A stretch of DNA of 64,000 nt from Micromonospora_E sp048060115 (GTDB taxonomy: Bacteria > Actinomycetota > Actinomycetes > Mycobacteriales > Micromonosporaceae): the NCBI RefSeq assembly GCF_048060115.1, contig NZ_JBHMIM010000025.1, positions 26,685 to 90,684 on the forward strand, written 5' to 3'. The notes beneath the pieces were generated by a model. That model searched no databases and was not told the origin of the DNA. It saw only the letters and a list, made by a program, of their open reading frames with translations. Below are positions 53,801 to 62,572 of the stretch, piece after piece (within the stretch, counting starts at the first letter, position 1; every line of letters begins with the position of its first letter). A program made the position numbers and the translations under genes.

Positions 53801-54031
53801 GCCGACAGTGGGCAGCCGCAGCTGGGCGGTGCTGGTCACCGCCTTGGCCGCGTCCGCTCCGAGGACCGCGGCCAGCGCACCTCCCAGGGTGTCGTGCCCG
53901 GCCGCGTACGGGTGGGGTCGTCGCCGGGGCCGGCGACCCGGCCGGCTGGGCGGCGCGGCCGGCAGGGTCGAGTCCTCGGCCCAGATGGCGAGCCGGCCGC
54001 CGGGGCCGAGCAGGCCCTGCACCACCAGCAC
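50828..54031 (-). CDS. SNF2/HepA-type DEAD/DEAH helicase
   Basis: 1067 residues. A long N-terminal region specific to the bacterial SNF2 group, then the motor: GVLADDMGLGKTVQLLALL (Walker A), MVDEAQAIKN (DEAQ box), AVTGTPVEN (III), SGKLARLTEIL, SLKAGGTGLTLTAANHVVHVDRWWNPAVEDQATDRAFRIGQ in outline (V-VI). ATP-dependent DNA translocase, probably in repair or nucleoprotein remodelling together with the SWIM protein. The GTG at 54031 has GAGGAGA; a repeated AGPVDAA stretch occurs near residue 310. Confidence 0.88.
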   Translation of the reverse strand: MLVVQGLLGPGGRLAIWAEDSTLPAAPPSRPGRRPRRRPHPYAAGHDTLGGALAAVLGADAAKAVTSTAQLRLPTVGGAPAQSPELVRTQPDDGRPDEPPARPARAGTLAEWLVPTLEFEADEALVALCVLHDVVAGSAAELPDELVVSATVRHLALLAGFAADLVARGRTLPTARTAGAAAGTATAHWLPLLTGADQRWARSLALATPPAALAAGPPGDGHQLVAEALDALTDAAARAALAGVRLSTGRARSGPVAARDAWLAALTGPRRDFTAAPKALATLVAELDHWQRDAAGGPVRACFRLREPAGPVDAAGPVDAAAPAEPAGPVDAAASAERWRLEFSLQATAEPSLVVDAATIWRGGSDVRPLTRYAADPQETYLAELGRASRLWPAIDDALRTATPAGVDLDVEAAHRFLRDGAPALHAAGFGVLLPSWWQRPTARLGARLRAVSRTAPGTVAVDHDFGRAALVDYRWEVAVGDQPLTEQELRSLALAKTPLVQLRGQWVEVDAKRLAAGLTLLRAGGELAVVDLLRVALGDDDSTLPLPVLGVDADGPLGDLLSGEVELRLTPVAEPAGFRGRLRPYQQRGLAWLRFLHSLGLGGVLADDMGLGKTVQLLALLAADEPGTGPTLLVCPMSLVGNWHREAAKFVPDLTVHVHHGADRPRGAAFAEAVTGARLVITTYAVATRDAAELAEISWHRIMVDEAQAIKNAATRQAIAVRSLPARHRVAVTGTPVENRLADLWSIMEFANPGLLGGAASFRRRYAEPVERHGDADAARRLRRITGPFVLRRLKTDTSIISDLPAKLEMEVLCNLTAEQASLYQAVVDDMLGRIESSDGIERQGLVLATMTKLKQICNHPAQFLRDGSHLPGRSGKLARLTEILDEVLAAGEKALLFTQYAHFGAMLRGHLSAYSGREVLFLHGGLGKAQRDAMVARFQDGHDAGEGGHGAGAGGGPPIFILSLKAGGTGLTLTAANHVVHVDRWWNPAVEDQATDRAFRIGQRRAVQVRKLVCAGTVEEKISAMVADKRGLAAKIVGSGEQWLTELSTAQLRELLTLEAGSVVE

Positions 54032-54136
54032 GGGTCGTCTCCTCACAGTATTCGGCGATGTCGCGGTGATTCGTCGGCGTCGCGGTGATTCGTCGGCGTC
54101 GCGGCGTCGACCGCCGATGGTACGGGTGCCCCGGTC

Positions 54137-55918
54137 TCAGCCGTGCCAGGAGCGCCACAGCGCGGCGTACGCGCCGTCGGCGGCGATCAGTTCGTCGTGG
54201 CTGCCCAGCTCGGTGATCTCACCCCGGTCGAGGACCGCGACCCGGTCCGCGTCGTGTGCCGAGTTGAGCCGGTGCGCGATGGCGATGACGGTCCGCCCGG
54301 CCAGCACGGCGGCCAGTGCCTGCTCGGCACGGCGTGCGGTGGTCGGGTCGAGCGCGGCCGTCGCCTCGTCGAGGATCAGCACGTCCGGGTCGGCGAGCAC
54401 CAGCCGGGCCAGCGCCACCTGTTGGGCGTGGGCCACCGGCAGGTCGCGCGCGCCGTCGCCGAGCGCAGTGTCGAGTCCGTCGGGCAGTCGGGCGTACCAG
54501 TCGGCGCCGACGGTGGCCAACGCGGCGCGTAGCTCCTCGTCGGTGGCTTCGGGGACCGCGAACACCAGGTTGTCGCGCAGCGACCCGATGAAGACGTGGT
54601 GTTCCTGGGTGACCAGGGCGATCCGGCGGCGCCGCTGCGCCGGGTCGAGGTCGGCGACCAGGCAGCCGCCGAGGCGTACCGTGCCGTCGCGGGGGCGGTC
54701 GATGCCGGCGATCAGCCTGGCCAGGGTGGACTTGCCGGCCCCGGACGGCCCGACGATCGCCAGCCGCTGACCGGCGGCGACGGTCAGGTCGATGCCGCGC
54801 AGGACGTCGACGCCGGTGCCGTAGGCGAAGGTGACACCCGACACCTGCAACTCTCGGTCGGCCGGCACGGCGGCCCGGCCACGTGGCTCCGGCGGCACCT
54901 GACCGACTCCGAGGACCCGGGCGTACGACGCCAGGCCGCGCTGGGCCTGCTCGATCCACTGCAGGATCGCGTTCAACGGATCGACGGCCTGCTGCAGGTA
55001 TAGCGTGGCGGCGACGACCGCGCCGAGGGTCACCAGGTCCCGGTGCAACAGCACGCCGCCGGCTCCCAGCGCGACGGCGATCGGCAACGCGACGCTGGCC
55101 TCGGCGACCGGAAAGTACACCGACCGCAACGCCAGGGTGGCCCGCCGGGCCGCCCGCAGCCGGGCGATCCGGCCGGTGCCGGCCCGGATCCGTTCGTCGC
55201 CCAGCCGCAGTGCCTCCACGGTGCGGGTGCCTTCGGCGGTGGTGGTCAACGTGTCGGTCAGCGCCGCCAGCGCCGCGCCCTCGGCCAGGTAGGCGCGGCG
55301 GGCCCGGCGCAGGTACCAGCGGGTCACCACGACGATCGACGGCAGGCCGACCAGCCCGGCCAGGCCGAGCAGCGGGTGCAGCAGGAACACCGCGGCGAGG
55401 AGCAGGACCAGTTGCGCGGCGGAGATGACCACGGTCGGCACCACGTCACGGACCATGGTGCCGACCGTGGCGACGTCGGTCGAGCTGCGGGTGGCCAGGT
55501 CTCCGGTGCCGGCCCGTTCGACGACCGACACCGGCAGGCGCAGGGCGCGGTGCACGAAGTCCTCGCGTAGCCGGGCGACCGCCCGTTCGCCGAACCGCAG
55601 CCCGACGTAGCGGGCGTACCGGGTGAGCAGCCCCTGCACCAGGACGAAGCCGACCAGCGCCGCCGCCAGGGCGTCCACCGTGGCCGTCGTGGTGCCGACG
55701 GTGACCGCATCGACGATCCGGCCGAGCAACCACGGCCCGGCCAGCCCGGCCAGCGCGGCGCCGACGTGCAACGCCAGCACCCCGGCGACCACCCAGGGTT
55801 CCCGGCGCAGCAGTGCGCCAGCGTCGCGACGCACCGTACCCGGGTCGGCCACCGGCAGGCCGCCAGCGGGTCCGTCCGGCCCGTCGACCGGCCCGTCGAC
55901 CGGCGGGGCGACCGTCAT
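54137..55918 (-). CDS. ABC exporter subunit with the catalytic Walker motifs (degenerate signature)
   Basis: 593 residues: six-span transmembrane domain and nucleotide-binding domain. Walker A GPSGAGKST and Walker B VLILDEATAALD with the catalytic Glu are intact, but the ABC signature is LPVAHAQQ instead of LSGGQ. The partner encoded upstream (55915-57714) has the opposite pattern, so the pair makes one working ATP site. Substrate unknown. Coupled to the partner by ATGA overlap. Confidence 0.88.
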   Translation of the reverse strand: MTVAPPVDGPVDGPDGPAGGLPVADPGTVRRDAGALLRREPWVVAGVLALHVGAALAGLAGPWLLGRIVDAVTVGTTTATVDALAAALVGFVLVQGLLTRYARYVGLRFGERAVARLREDFVHRALRLPVSVVERAGTGDLATRSSTDVATVGTMVRDVVPTVVISAAQLVLLLAAVFLLHPLLGLAGLVGLPSIVVVTRWYLRRARRAYLAEGAALAALTDTLTTTAEGTRTVEALRLGDERIRAGTGRIARLRAARRATLALRSVYFPVAEASVALPIAVALGAGGVLLHRDLVTLGAVVAATLYLQQAVDPLNAILQWIEQAQRGLASYARVLGVGQVPPEPRGRAAVPADRELQVSGVTFAYGTGVDVLRGIDLTVAAGQRLAIVGPSGAGKSTLARLIAGIDRPRDGTVRLGGCLVADLDPAQRRRRIALVTQEHHVFIGSLRDNLVFAVPEATDEELRAALATVGADWYARLPDGLDTALGDGARDLPVAHAQQVALARLVLADPDVLILDEATAALDPTTARRAEQALAAVLAGRTVIAIAHRLNSAHDADRVAVLDRGEITELGSHDELIAADGAYAALWRSWHG

Positions 55919-57714
55919 CGGGGCGCCCGCGACGGCGCGCCGGACGGGATCGCGTCGTCGGCCAGTTCGCCGTCGCCCCGGGCCACCAACGCCCGGTAGC
56001 CGGGGTCGTCGGCGAGCAGCGCGGCGTGCGTCCCGACGCCGACGACCTGCCCGCCGCGCAGGTGGGCGACGGTGTCGGCGGCGGCGAGCAGCAGCGGGGA
56101 GGTGCTGATCAGTACGGTCGTCCGCCCGGCCCGGGCCGCGTGCACCCGCGCGGCGATCCGGGCCTCGGTGTGTGCGTCGACGGCGGACGTCGGATCGATC
56201 AGGATCAGCACCTCCGGCTCCGCCAGCAGCGCCCGGGCCAGCCGGACCCGCTGCCGCTGGCCCCCGGACAAGGTGCGGGCCCGGCTGCCGATCGGGGTGG
56301 CCAGCCCGTCGGGCAGCGCGGTCACCACGTCGTCGGCCGAGGCGACCCCGACCGCGGCCCGAATCCGCCGCTCGACGGCGGCCGCCAAGGCCACGGAAGA
56401 TGCCGGTGCCTGGCCCGACACCGGTGCCTGGAGGATCTCCCGCAGGGTACCGGCGAACAGGTACGCGTCGTGGTCGGCGACCAGGATCCGGGCCCGTACC
56501 TCGTCGAGCCTGACGGTGCGAAGCGGCACGCCGCCCCAGGTCACCTCGGACCGGCGGTACCGGCCCAGCCGGTCAGCGAGCGCCACCGCCGTCGTGGGGT
56601 CGTCGGCCGCCACGCCGACCATCCGCCCGACCGGCACGGTCAGTCCGCTGTCCGGGTCGGACAAATCGGCCGGGCCCGGTGGTCCAGCGCGGCCCTCGGC
56701 CGGGTCGTCGGTGACCGGGTCCGGGGTCAGCCGCAGCAGTTCGACGATCCGGCGGGCCGCCACCCGGCCGCGGATCAGCTGATAGCTGCCTTCCTGCAGG
56801 AACGAGACGGGTACGGTCAGCGCCGCCACGTACCCGTAGACGGCGACCAGTTCACCGATGCTGATCTCGCCGCCGACGGCCATCCGGGCGGAGAGCCAGA
56901 CCACGGCGGCGAGGAACAGGCCGGGCGCGGTGACGGTGAGCGCCTCCAGCCAGCTGTTCACGGCGGCGACCCGGTAGCCGTGGGTGCGTAGCCGCTGAGA
57001 GTGGTCGACGTAGCGGCGGGAGAACAGGGCCCGCCCGCCGACCCCGGCCAGCACCCGCAGTCCGGCGACGATGTCGCCGGCCCGGGCGGTCAGTTGCCCC
57101 TGCTCCCGGCGGTAGGTCTGTTCGGCTCGGTCCAGCCGGCGCACCATCGGGCCGAGCAGCAGCGCGATCACCGGCACCCCGATCAGGATGCAGGCGGCCA
57201 GCGCAGGCGAGACCGTCCAGAGCAGGACGGCGACCACGCCGTACGCGATGATCGCGCCGACGCCCGGCCCGGTCAGCGTCAGCACATGGGAGGTGTGGCT
57301 GATGTCGGTGCCGCCGACGGTGGCCACCTCACCGGCGGCGAGCCGGCGCGGCAGCACCGCGCCGATCCGGGCCAGTTGGCTCAGCAGCACTGCCGCCGAC
57401 CGGGCGACGGCGTCCTCCCGGACGAAGGTCATCGTGCGGTGCCGCAGCACGCCGACCACCGAGATCGCCACCCCGGCGACCACGATCGCCGCGACCCACC
57501 ACAGGAGAACGTCCCAGCGCCCGGGGCGCAGTCCGTCGTCGATCGCACGAGCCACCAGGTAGGGGCGCCCGGCCAGGCCGGTCATCCACAGGGTGCTGAG
57601 CAGGCTGCCGCGCAGCACCCGCCACGGCTGGCTGCGGACCAGCCACCACAGGTACCGCATCGGTCCCCGGGTGTCCGCCGACCCCGGATCGGGGTGTCGG
57701 ATCGACGGCGGCAC
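55915..57714 (-). CDS. ABC exporter subunit with degenerate Walker motifs (intact signature)
   Basis: About 599 residues. The transmembrane domain starts at RYLWWLVRSQPWRVLRGS. In the ATPase domain Walker A is lost (MVGVAADDPTTAVALAD, no GKS/T), Walker B lacks the catalytic Glu (VLILIDPTSAVD), but the signature LSGGQRQRVRLARALL is perfect and donates to the partner's ATP site. The start is uncertain: GTG 57714 (four bases after the upstream stop) or ATG 57660. Confidence 0.85.
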   Translation of the reverse strand: MPPSIRHPDPGSADTRGPMRYLWWLVRSQPWRVLRGSLLSTLWMTGLAGRPYLVARAIDDGLRPGRWDVLLWWVAAIVVAGVAISVVGVLRHRTMTFVREDAVARSAAVLLSQLARIGAVLPRRLAAGEVATVGGTDISHTSHVLTLTGPGVGAIIAYGVVAVLLWTVSPALAACILIGVPVIALLLGPMVRRLDRAEQTYRREQGQLTARAGDIVAGLRVLAGVGGRALFSRRYVDHSQRLRTHGYRVAAVNSWLEALTVTAPGLFLAAVVWLSARMAVGGEISIGELVAVYGYVAALTVPVSFLQEGSYQLIRGRVAARRIVELLRLTPDPVTDDPAEGRAGPPGPADLSDPDSGLTVPVGRMVGVAADDPTTAVALADRLGRYRRSEVTWGGVPLRTVRLDEVRARILVADHDAYLFAGTLREILQAPVSGQAPASSVALAAAVERRIRAAVGVASADDVVTALPDGLATPIGSRARTLSGGQRQRVRLARALLAEPEVLILIDPTSAVDAHTEARIAARVHAARAGRTTVLISTSPLLLAAADTVAHLRGGQVVGVGTHAALLADDPGYRALVARGDGELADDAIPSGAPSRAPR

Positions 57715-57718
57715 GTGG

Positions 57719-58717
57719 TCAGGGTACCGGGACCGAGGCGGCGATCCGCTGAAACTCGCGCCACCGCACCGGGGGTGCGGTGAGTCCACGCCGGTCGAGG
57801 TAGCTGGCGGTGCGTCGGCGCGCACCACGCAGCGTGTTCACCGCCTCGCGAACGCTGCCCGTCGCGCCCGGGTCGACGAGCCGCTGCGGACGCAGCAGCC
57901 AGCCGTCGGCGGTCTCGGTCAGTTCGCCGCGCAGCCCGACGTTGCGCAGCCCGTCGAGCCGGTCGTCGTGCCGGTGGACCAGCAGGCTGGCCGGGCCGGG
58001 CACGATCCGGGGGCCGTCCGTTGCGGGCAGCGCCCAGCCGCCGTCGGCGGCGGTGGGCCGGACCCGGGTCAGCACCGGGACGCCGGCGTCGTCGCGGACG
58101 GCCAGCACGGCCGACGGGAACCGGTCGAAGATCCCGGCGCCCAGTAGCGACCCGGCGGCCGCCCCTGAGCCGGCCGCAGCCCCGGAATCGGCGGCGCCGG
58201 CGGCGCTGAGGCCGGCCCCGCCCACACCGACGGCGCTGGCCTCCGCCGCGCCCGCGTCGGCCGGGGCGGCTGCGGCCGTCGACACGTGCTGCGGCGTGAT
58301 CGTGATCAACAGCCGGGTGTAGTACCAGCTCATCAGCCAGCGGGCTGGCGGCACCAGGTACTTGCGGCTGTGCGGCTGGCGGGCGAACAGCATCGCCCAG
58401 TACTCCTCGGCCCCGGCCGGGCTGGTGACGATCTCCTGCGGGCAGTCCGCCCGGCCCTGCACCAGGATCGCCGGCGCGTCGTCGGACAGCCGGCTCGCGG
58501 TGCGGTCGGAGAAGAGCAACGCCACCCGGGGATCCCGCCGGACGTTGAGTGCCTTCTGGGCGAACGCCAGCGAGGTGGTGACCAGCAGGGTGCCGTCGGG
58601 GCGGCGCAGCGCGGCGGTCGGCCAGGCGATCGGCGTACCGTCGCGGGTCAGGGTGGCGAACTCGCAGGTGCGGTACGCGTCCATTGTGTCGCCGAGTTCC
58701 TGATTGATGTCGATCAC
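57719..58717 (-). CDS. Pyridoxamine 5'-phosphate oxidase-like (PPOX) protein
   Basis: 332 residues. N-terminal split-barrel: CEFATLTRDGTPIAWPTAALRRPDGTLLVTTSLAFAQKALNVRRDPRVALLFSD in outline, VQGRADCPQEIV. A low-complexity Ala/Gly insert (about residues 155-205) separates it from a C-terminal part with LLVHRHDDRLDGLRNVGLRG. Likely binds a flavin (FMN or F420); activity unknown. Directly upstream of the ABC pair and perhaps co-transcribed. Confidence 0.72.
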   Translation of the reverse strand: MIDINQELGDTMDAYRTCEFATLTRDGTPIAWPTAALRRPDGTLLVTTSLAFAQKALNVRRDPRVALLFSDRTASRLSDDAPAILVQGRADCPQEIVTSPAGAEEYWAMLFARQPHSRKYLVPPARWLMSWYYTRLLITITPQHVSTAAAAPADAGAAEASAVGVGGAGLSAAGAADSGAAAGSGAAAGSLLGAGIFDRFPSAVLAVRDDAGVPVLTRVRPTAADGGWALPATDGPRIVPGPASLLVHRHDDRLDGLRNVGLRGELTETADGWLLRPQRLVDPGATGSVREAVNTLRGARRRTASYLDRRGLTAPPVRWREFQRIAASVPVP

Positions 58718-58779
58718 GGGCAGTGAGGGTAGTGCTGCGACGTTTCTACCGGTAGCTGACGCCGGGCGATCGCCGGTGA

Positions 58780-59091
58780 CCCTGCTCACAGCGGGTCGGC
58801 GGCGCGCTCGGGCCGGGCTCGGCAGCGCTCGGGCAAAGCGCGCCCCGCGCTCGGGCCCACGACCACGGCCGGCGGCTGTCCTGGTCGACGGCGCGGGCCG
58901 CGATCGACGCCGCGTCGGTCAGCCGCGACGCCGCACCCCGGCCGGTCGCCGAGGCGGAACAGCTGCTCACCCGGGCCCAGGCGCTCGCCGCCGACCGGGG
59001 CGGCCGGGCGGCTGCCCGGTCGGCGACCGAGTACGCCCGCCGCGCCGACCAGTTGTGGCAGGCCAGCACCGGATCACCGGAGCACGGATGA
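58780..59091 (+). pseudogene. Possible small gene without a clear start, overlapped by 59088 gene
   Basis: The frame ending at TGA 59089-59091 reads RLSWSTARAAIDAASVSRDAAP, VAEAEQLLTRAQALAADRGGRAA and ARRADQLWQASTG, a plausible helical protein, and its stop overlaps the next ATG as in a real operon. No start codon exists between it and the preceding in-frame stop at 58777, so either the 5' end is frameshifted or the gene is decayed. Between 58718 and 58780 there is only the divergent promoter space. Confidence 0.4.
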
Positions 59092-59492
59092 GACGCCTGC
59101 CCACTGGGGTCCACGAGACGCTGCGGTGGAGCGCGCTGGCGCTGGCCGTCGCCATCCTCGCCCTGTCGGTGCGCTCGGTGCTGCGCGGGGCCAACCCGGC
59201 CGGTCAGCGGCGCAACACGCTCGGGCACAGCACCGTCCCGGCCCGCATCGCCGGGCTGACCGCGCTGGCGGTGGAGCTGTCCGCGCTGGCCGGCGGTCCC
59301 GGCAATGCCCCGCTGACCCGGGGGATCGGCAAACTGCAGGCGGCCCGTACGGCGCTGCACGACGAACTGCCGGACCGGCACGTACACACGCTGCTCAACG
59401 ACGCGGAGGACGAGTTGGACGCCACCGCCCGGCTGGTGGGCATCAACGGCTACCGCCCGGACGTCTACCTGCGTAGCAGGATCGCGGCATGA
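59088..59492 (+). CDS. Conserved hypothetical protein with N-terminal anchor
   Basis: 134 residues. A hydrophobic segment (LRWSALALAVAILALSVRSVL) near the N-terminus and a helical domain (ARIAGLTALAVELSALAG, LHDELPDRHVHTLLNDAEDELDATARLVG). Overlaps the next gene by four bases (ATGA). Probably a partner of the neighbouring membrane protein. Confidence 0.65.
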   Translation: MRRLPTGVHETLRWSALALAVAILALSVRSVLRGANPAGQRRNTLGHSTVPARIAGLTALAVELSALAGGPGNAPLTRGIGKLQAARTALHDELPDRHVHTLLNDAEDELDATARLVGINGYRPDVYLRSRIAA

Positions 59493-60405
59493 GCCGGCTG
59501 CTGCGGTTCACCGGTACGCCGTTCGGCCTGACCACGCTGGCCTGTCTGGTGCTGGCCGGCTGGGCGCGGTGAACCGGCGGCGTCCTCGACGGGGCGATCG
59601 CCCGCGACGTACGGGTCTCGTCGGTGCACGCCGCCCCCGGTGTCGAGCTCGACGAACCGGCGGCGGAGCGGGTGATCGGCAACCGGCGGCTGGTGACGGT
59701 CTTCCTGGAGCCCGACGCCGACCTGCGGGAAGGTTGCCGGGCGACCCGACGCGCGGCGGACGGCACCCTGCGCTGGCCCTGAGCCGGGAGGTCGACGGCG
59801 ACGGCTACGACACGTACGGCTGCGCCTGGTTGCCCGACCGCGACGACACCAACTTCGGCCGGGCCGCCGTCGCCGAGACGATCATCGCCCGGGGTGCCGA
59901 CCAGTTCCCGGACGACCCGGTCGAGGCGCTCAAGGTGATCGTCGTCAACTACGACCTGCTGGTGCGGGCCGGCACCATCCCGGACGGGGCCCGCACGATC
60001 AGCCCGTCGCTGCCGCGTCTGCTGATCGCCGCCGCCGCCGTGCTCGCGGTCGGCGTCGGCGCGGCGAGCATCTGGCTGTTCGCCTGGCGGGCCGGCCGGG
60101 CCGCGGCCCGGCGGCAGGCCGATCGTCAGGAGCTGGCGGACAGCCGCAGCCGGCTGTCGGCCGCCGCCGCCGTGCTCGCCCAGCAACTCATCGACCTGGA
60201 CCGGGAGTACCAGGCGGCCGGCGAGCGACGCAACTTCATCCAGCGGTACCGTCGGCTCACCATGGACTACGCCGAGTTGCTTCCCGACCTCGCCGCCGTC
60301 GACGGGACCGATGAGGCCGCCGTCGACCAGCTCATCGCACGCCTGGAGGCGTTGAGCGAGCGCGGCAACAAGCTGGCCTGCTCCCCTACCGCGACGGGCG
60401 GCTGA
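59489..60405 (+). pseudogene. Membrane protein gene broken by an in-frame TGA and a frameshift
   Basis: From ATG 59489 (MSRLLRFTGTPFGLTTLACLVLAGWAR) the frame meets TGA at 59570-59572, but the same frame continues with VLDGAIARDVRVSSVHAAPGVELDEPAAERVIGNRRLVTVFLEPDADL to about 59774. There one base seems missing (ACCCTG-CGCTGG), after which the other frame continues LALSREVDGDGYDTYGCAWLP through a second span (PRLLIAAAAVLAVGVGAASIWLF) and a coiled coil to 60405. Without both lesions one secreted/membrane protein of about 300 residues would result. Confidence 0.65.
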
Positions 60406-60408
60406 GCG

Positions 60409-61137
60409 GTGCCTGGGCGGCGGCCTCCGTCGCGGGCGGCGCAGGCGCGACCGGCAGCTGGCGGTGGCCGGTGGGTGGAGATCTCGCCGGAGCGGATCCG
60501 GGGCTGGCTGGACGGCTTCTACGGCCGCCACGACGGTGCCACCGAGAACGCTCTGACGCTGACCGGGGCGAGCAACGGTGACACCGCCACCCTGCACCCG
60601 CCGCCGGGGCTGGACGGGGTGAACGATGTCGACGGGCTGCTCACCGCGCTCGGCTCGCCGCCGCGCATCGGCCTGCTGCTGGTCCGCAAGGGCGCGGTGG
60701 CGGTCGGCGTCGTCGACGGCACCGCCGTCGTGACGTCCAAGGTCGACCGCAACTACATCCAGGGCCGCACCGCCGCCGGCGGGCAGTCACAGCAGCGGTA
60801 CGCCCGTCGGCGCGACAACCAGACGACGGCGGCCACCGGCAAGGCGGCCGACATCGTCGCCCGGGTGTTGCTGCCCTACGTTCCCGGTTCCCCGGAGTCC
60901 GCCGGCTCGCTGCGATCCGCCGGCTCCGAGGTGGCCGTCGGTGCGAAGGAGCCGATCCACGCGCTGGTCTGCGGCGGGGACCGGCTGATGGTCGACGCGG
61001 TGCTCGCCGACCGGCGGTTGGCGCCGCTGCTGCCGCTGCGGCATCCGCACCTGCTGGAGTGCCCCGAGCCCCGGTTCGCCGTACTGGAGGAGGCCGCGGT
61101 GACCGCCCGGCGCGTCCGCATCCACCTCGTCCCCTGA
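60409..61137 (+). CDS. acVLRF1-family peptidyl-tRNA hydrolase
   Basis: 242 residues, GTG start at 60409. The VLRF1/eRF1-like domain has IGLLLVRKGAVAVGVVDG, the catalytic loop with GGQSQQRYARRRDNQ (Gln126 in GGQ) and HALVCGGDRLMVDAVLADRRLAPLL. The family is the actinobacterial counterpart of Vms1/ANKZF1 and probably releases peptides from tRNA on stalled ribosomes. Follows the broken membrane protein gene by three bases. Confidence 0.8.
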   Translation: MPGRRPPSRAAQARPAAGGGRWVEISPERIRGWLDGFYGRHDGATENALTLTGASNGDTATLHPPPGLDGVNDVDGLLTALGSPPRIGLLLVRKGAVAVGVVDGTAVVTSKVDRNYIQGRTAAGGQSQQRYARRRDNQTTAATGKAADIVARVLLPYVPGSPESAGSLRSAGSEVAVGAKEPIHALVCGGDRLMVDAVLADRRLAPLLPLRHPHLLECPEPRFAVLEEAAVTARRVRIHLVP

Positions 61138-61147
61138 CCTCCTGCGG

Positions 61148-62509
61148 CTAGGAGACTACGTCGTACAGCATGCAGCAGACCGCGAGTAGCACGCCGATGA
61201 CGACCAGGGCAGTCATGACCTCGGCGAGTGCGGACAATCCCCGCGTTGCCGGCTCCGGGGACCATGCCGACCCGACAGTGGCGGTCGCGCCCATCTCCGA
61301 CAACATCTCGTCGATGACCTTGAGCATTCCTTCGTCGGTGGTCTGCGCCCGTACCATCCGCAGGACCTGCACCGCACGGGACGGCCCCTGCCCTCGCCGA
61401 ATCTGATCGATCGTGGTCCGGAAGTCGCTAATCGCCCGTTCGTTCTCGACGAGGTTCCAGCGGTTGGTCTGGATGCGCTCCGTGGTGTCCGGGTCGGTCG
61501 CCAGCTTCTCCGCCTCCGCCAGCCAGCTCCGCGCCCTCTCCCGGTACTGCCCGGTCCGGTGGTAGTCGGCCATGGCGCAGTTGTTCAGAACCACCGCCGC
61601 CATGTTGTGGGCGGCCCTGGTACGGCGGTGCCGGCTCCCCGGTGCCATGCCCGCCATCCGGGCCAGTACGGGATTCGCCCGCTCGTGCAGGCTGTCGACG
61701 GTGCCGTCGACGTCACCGGTCTCCAGTGTCGTCTGCAGTTCGCCGACGATCCGGTCGAATTCCGCATACAGCGGCTCGGCCGCCTGCTCGACGAGCCGGT
61801 CCAGCTCGTGGGCCGGGACCGGCCAGCTACGCAGGCACTGGCGTAGCGGCGCCGGATAGGGCGCGTCTGCGATCAGCTGCAGCAACGGCTGGACCAGCAC
61901 GATCGGCAGCTCGCGGCGCAGCGCGTCGACGATCGAGGCATCGAGTTGCCGGTCGTCGATCTGCTCGACCCGGTGGTGCAGATGGCGCCAGAACGCCGCC
62001 GACCGCAGCGTCTTGCTCCACGCCGCGGCCGCTCTCGGCCACGACTCGTTCACCTGGCCGGCCATCGCGTCGGCCAGCACCTCGGCCGGATCCACCGCGA
62101 GCGCAGCAGCGTGAGAACGCACCGCACGGTTGTGGTCGTCGTGAACGATTTGCAGACAGTCACACCCGGCCGGCGGGCCCCACCGCCCGAAGACCTCGTG
62201 GACCAGTCGGCGGCGGGGATCACCCAACATGACGTCGAAGGCCGCCTGGACCTCCTGCGGGTCGGCCGAAGCGGCCGGGCCGGCGATGTGGGCACCGACC
62301 CGCATCGCGGCGGTGAGCTCCTGTTTGCGACGCCGCGCGGTGCGTCGGTCGACATCGACCGGCAGCCCGGTGATCCAAAAGGCGTTTCGCCGGTAGAGAT
62401 CGGACCCGGACATCTCCCGGAGACTGGCCGACAACACGTCACTCACGTCGATTCCCGTCCGACGACCATGGTGAATGGGGAACAACTCGAAGGTAGCCCC
62501 CTTAGTCAC
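61148..62509 (-). CDS. J-domain-like/TPR-like protein with C-terminal membrane anchor
   Basis: About 453 residues. N-terminal DLYRRNAFWITGLPVDVDRRTARRRKQEL and DPRRRLVHEVFGRWGPPAGCDCLQ resemble a divergent J-like domain found in actinobacterial hypotheticals; the middle is helical with TPR-like character; the C-terminus ends in one span (VMTALVVIGVLLAVCCMLYDVV). No function known. Start uncertain: GTG 62509, GTG or ATG up to 30 codons later are possible. Divergent from the sensor kinase. Confidence 0.6.
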   Translation of the reverse strand: MTKGATFELFPIHHGRRTGIDVSDVLSASLREMSGSDLYRRNAFWITGLPVDVDRRTARRRKQELTAAMRVGAHIAGPAASADPQEVQAAFDVMLGDPRRRLVHEVFGRWGPPAGCDCLQIVHDDHNRAVRSHAAALAVDPAEVLADAMAGQVNESWPRAAAAWSKTLRSAAFWRHLHHRVEQIDDRQLDASIVDALRRELPIVLVQPLLQLIADAPYPAPLRQCLRSWPVPAHELDRLVEQAAEPLYAEFDRIVGELQTTLETGDVDGTVDSLHERANPVLARMAGMAPGSRHRRTRAAHNMAAVVLNNCAMADYHRTGQYRERARSWLAEAEKLATDPDTTERIQTNRWNLVENERAISDFRTTIDQIRRGQGPSRAVQVLRMVRAQTTDEGMLKVIDEMLSEMGATATVGSAWSPEPATRGLSALAEVMTALVVIGVLLAVCCMLYDVVS

Positions 62510-62572
62510 GTCCCTGCAGTCGGTTGCGGAGCCGACTACCGCATGTAGACGTGGTCTGCGATCGTCAAGGAC

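Noticed and set aside
50246..54088. 1280-codon plus-strand frame opposite the SNF2 and SWIM genes
   Set aside because: It lacks any domain, and the minus strand contains complete helicase and SWIM motifs.
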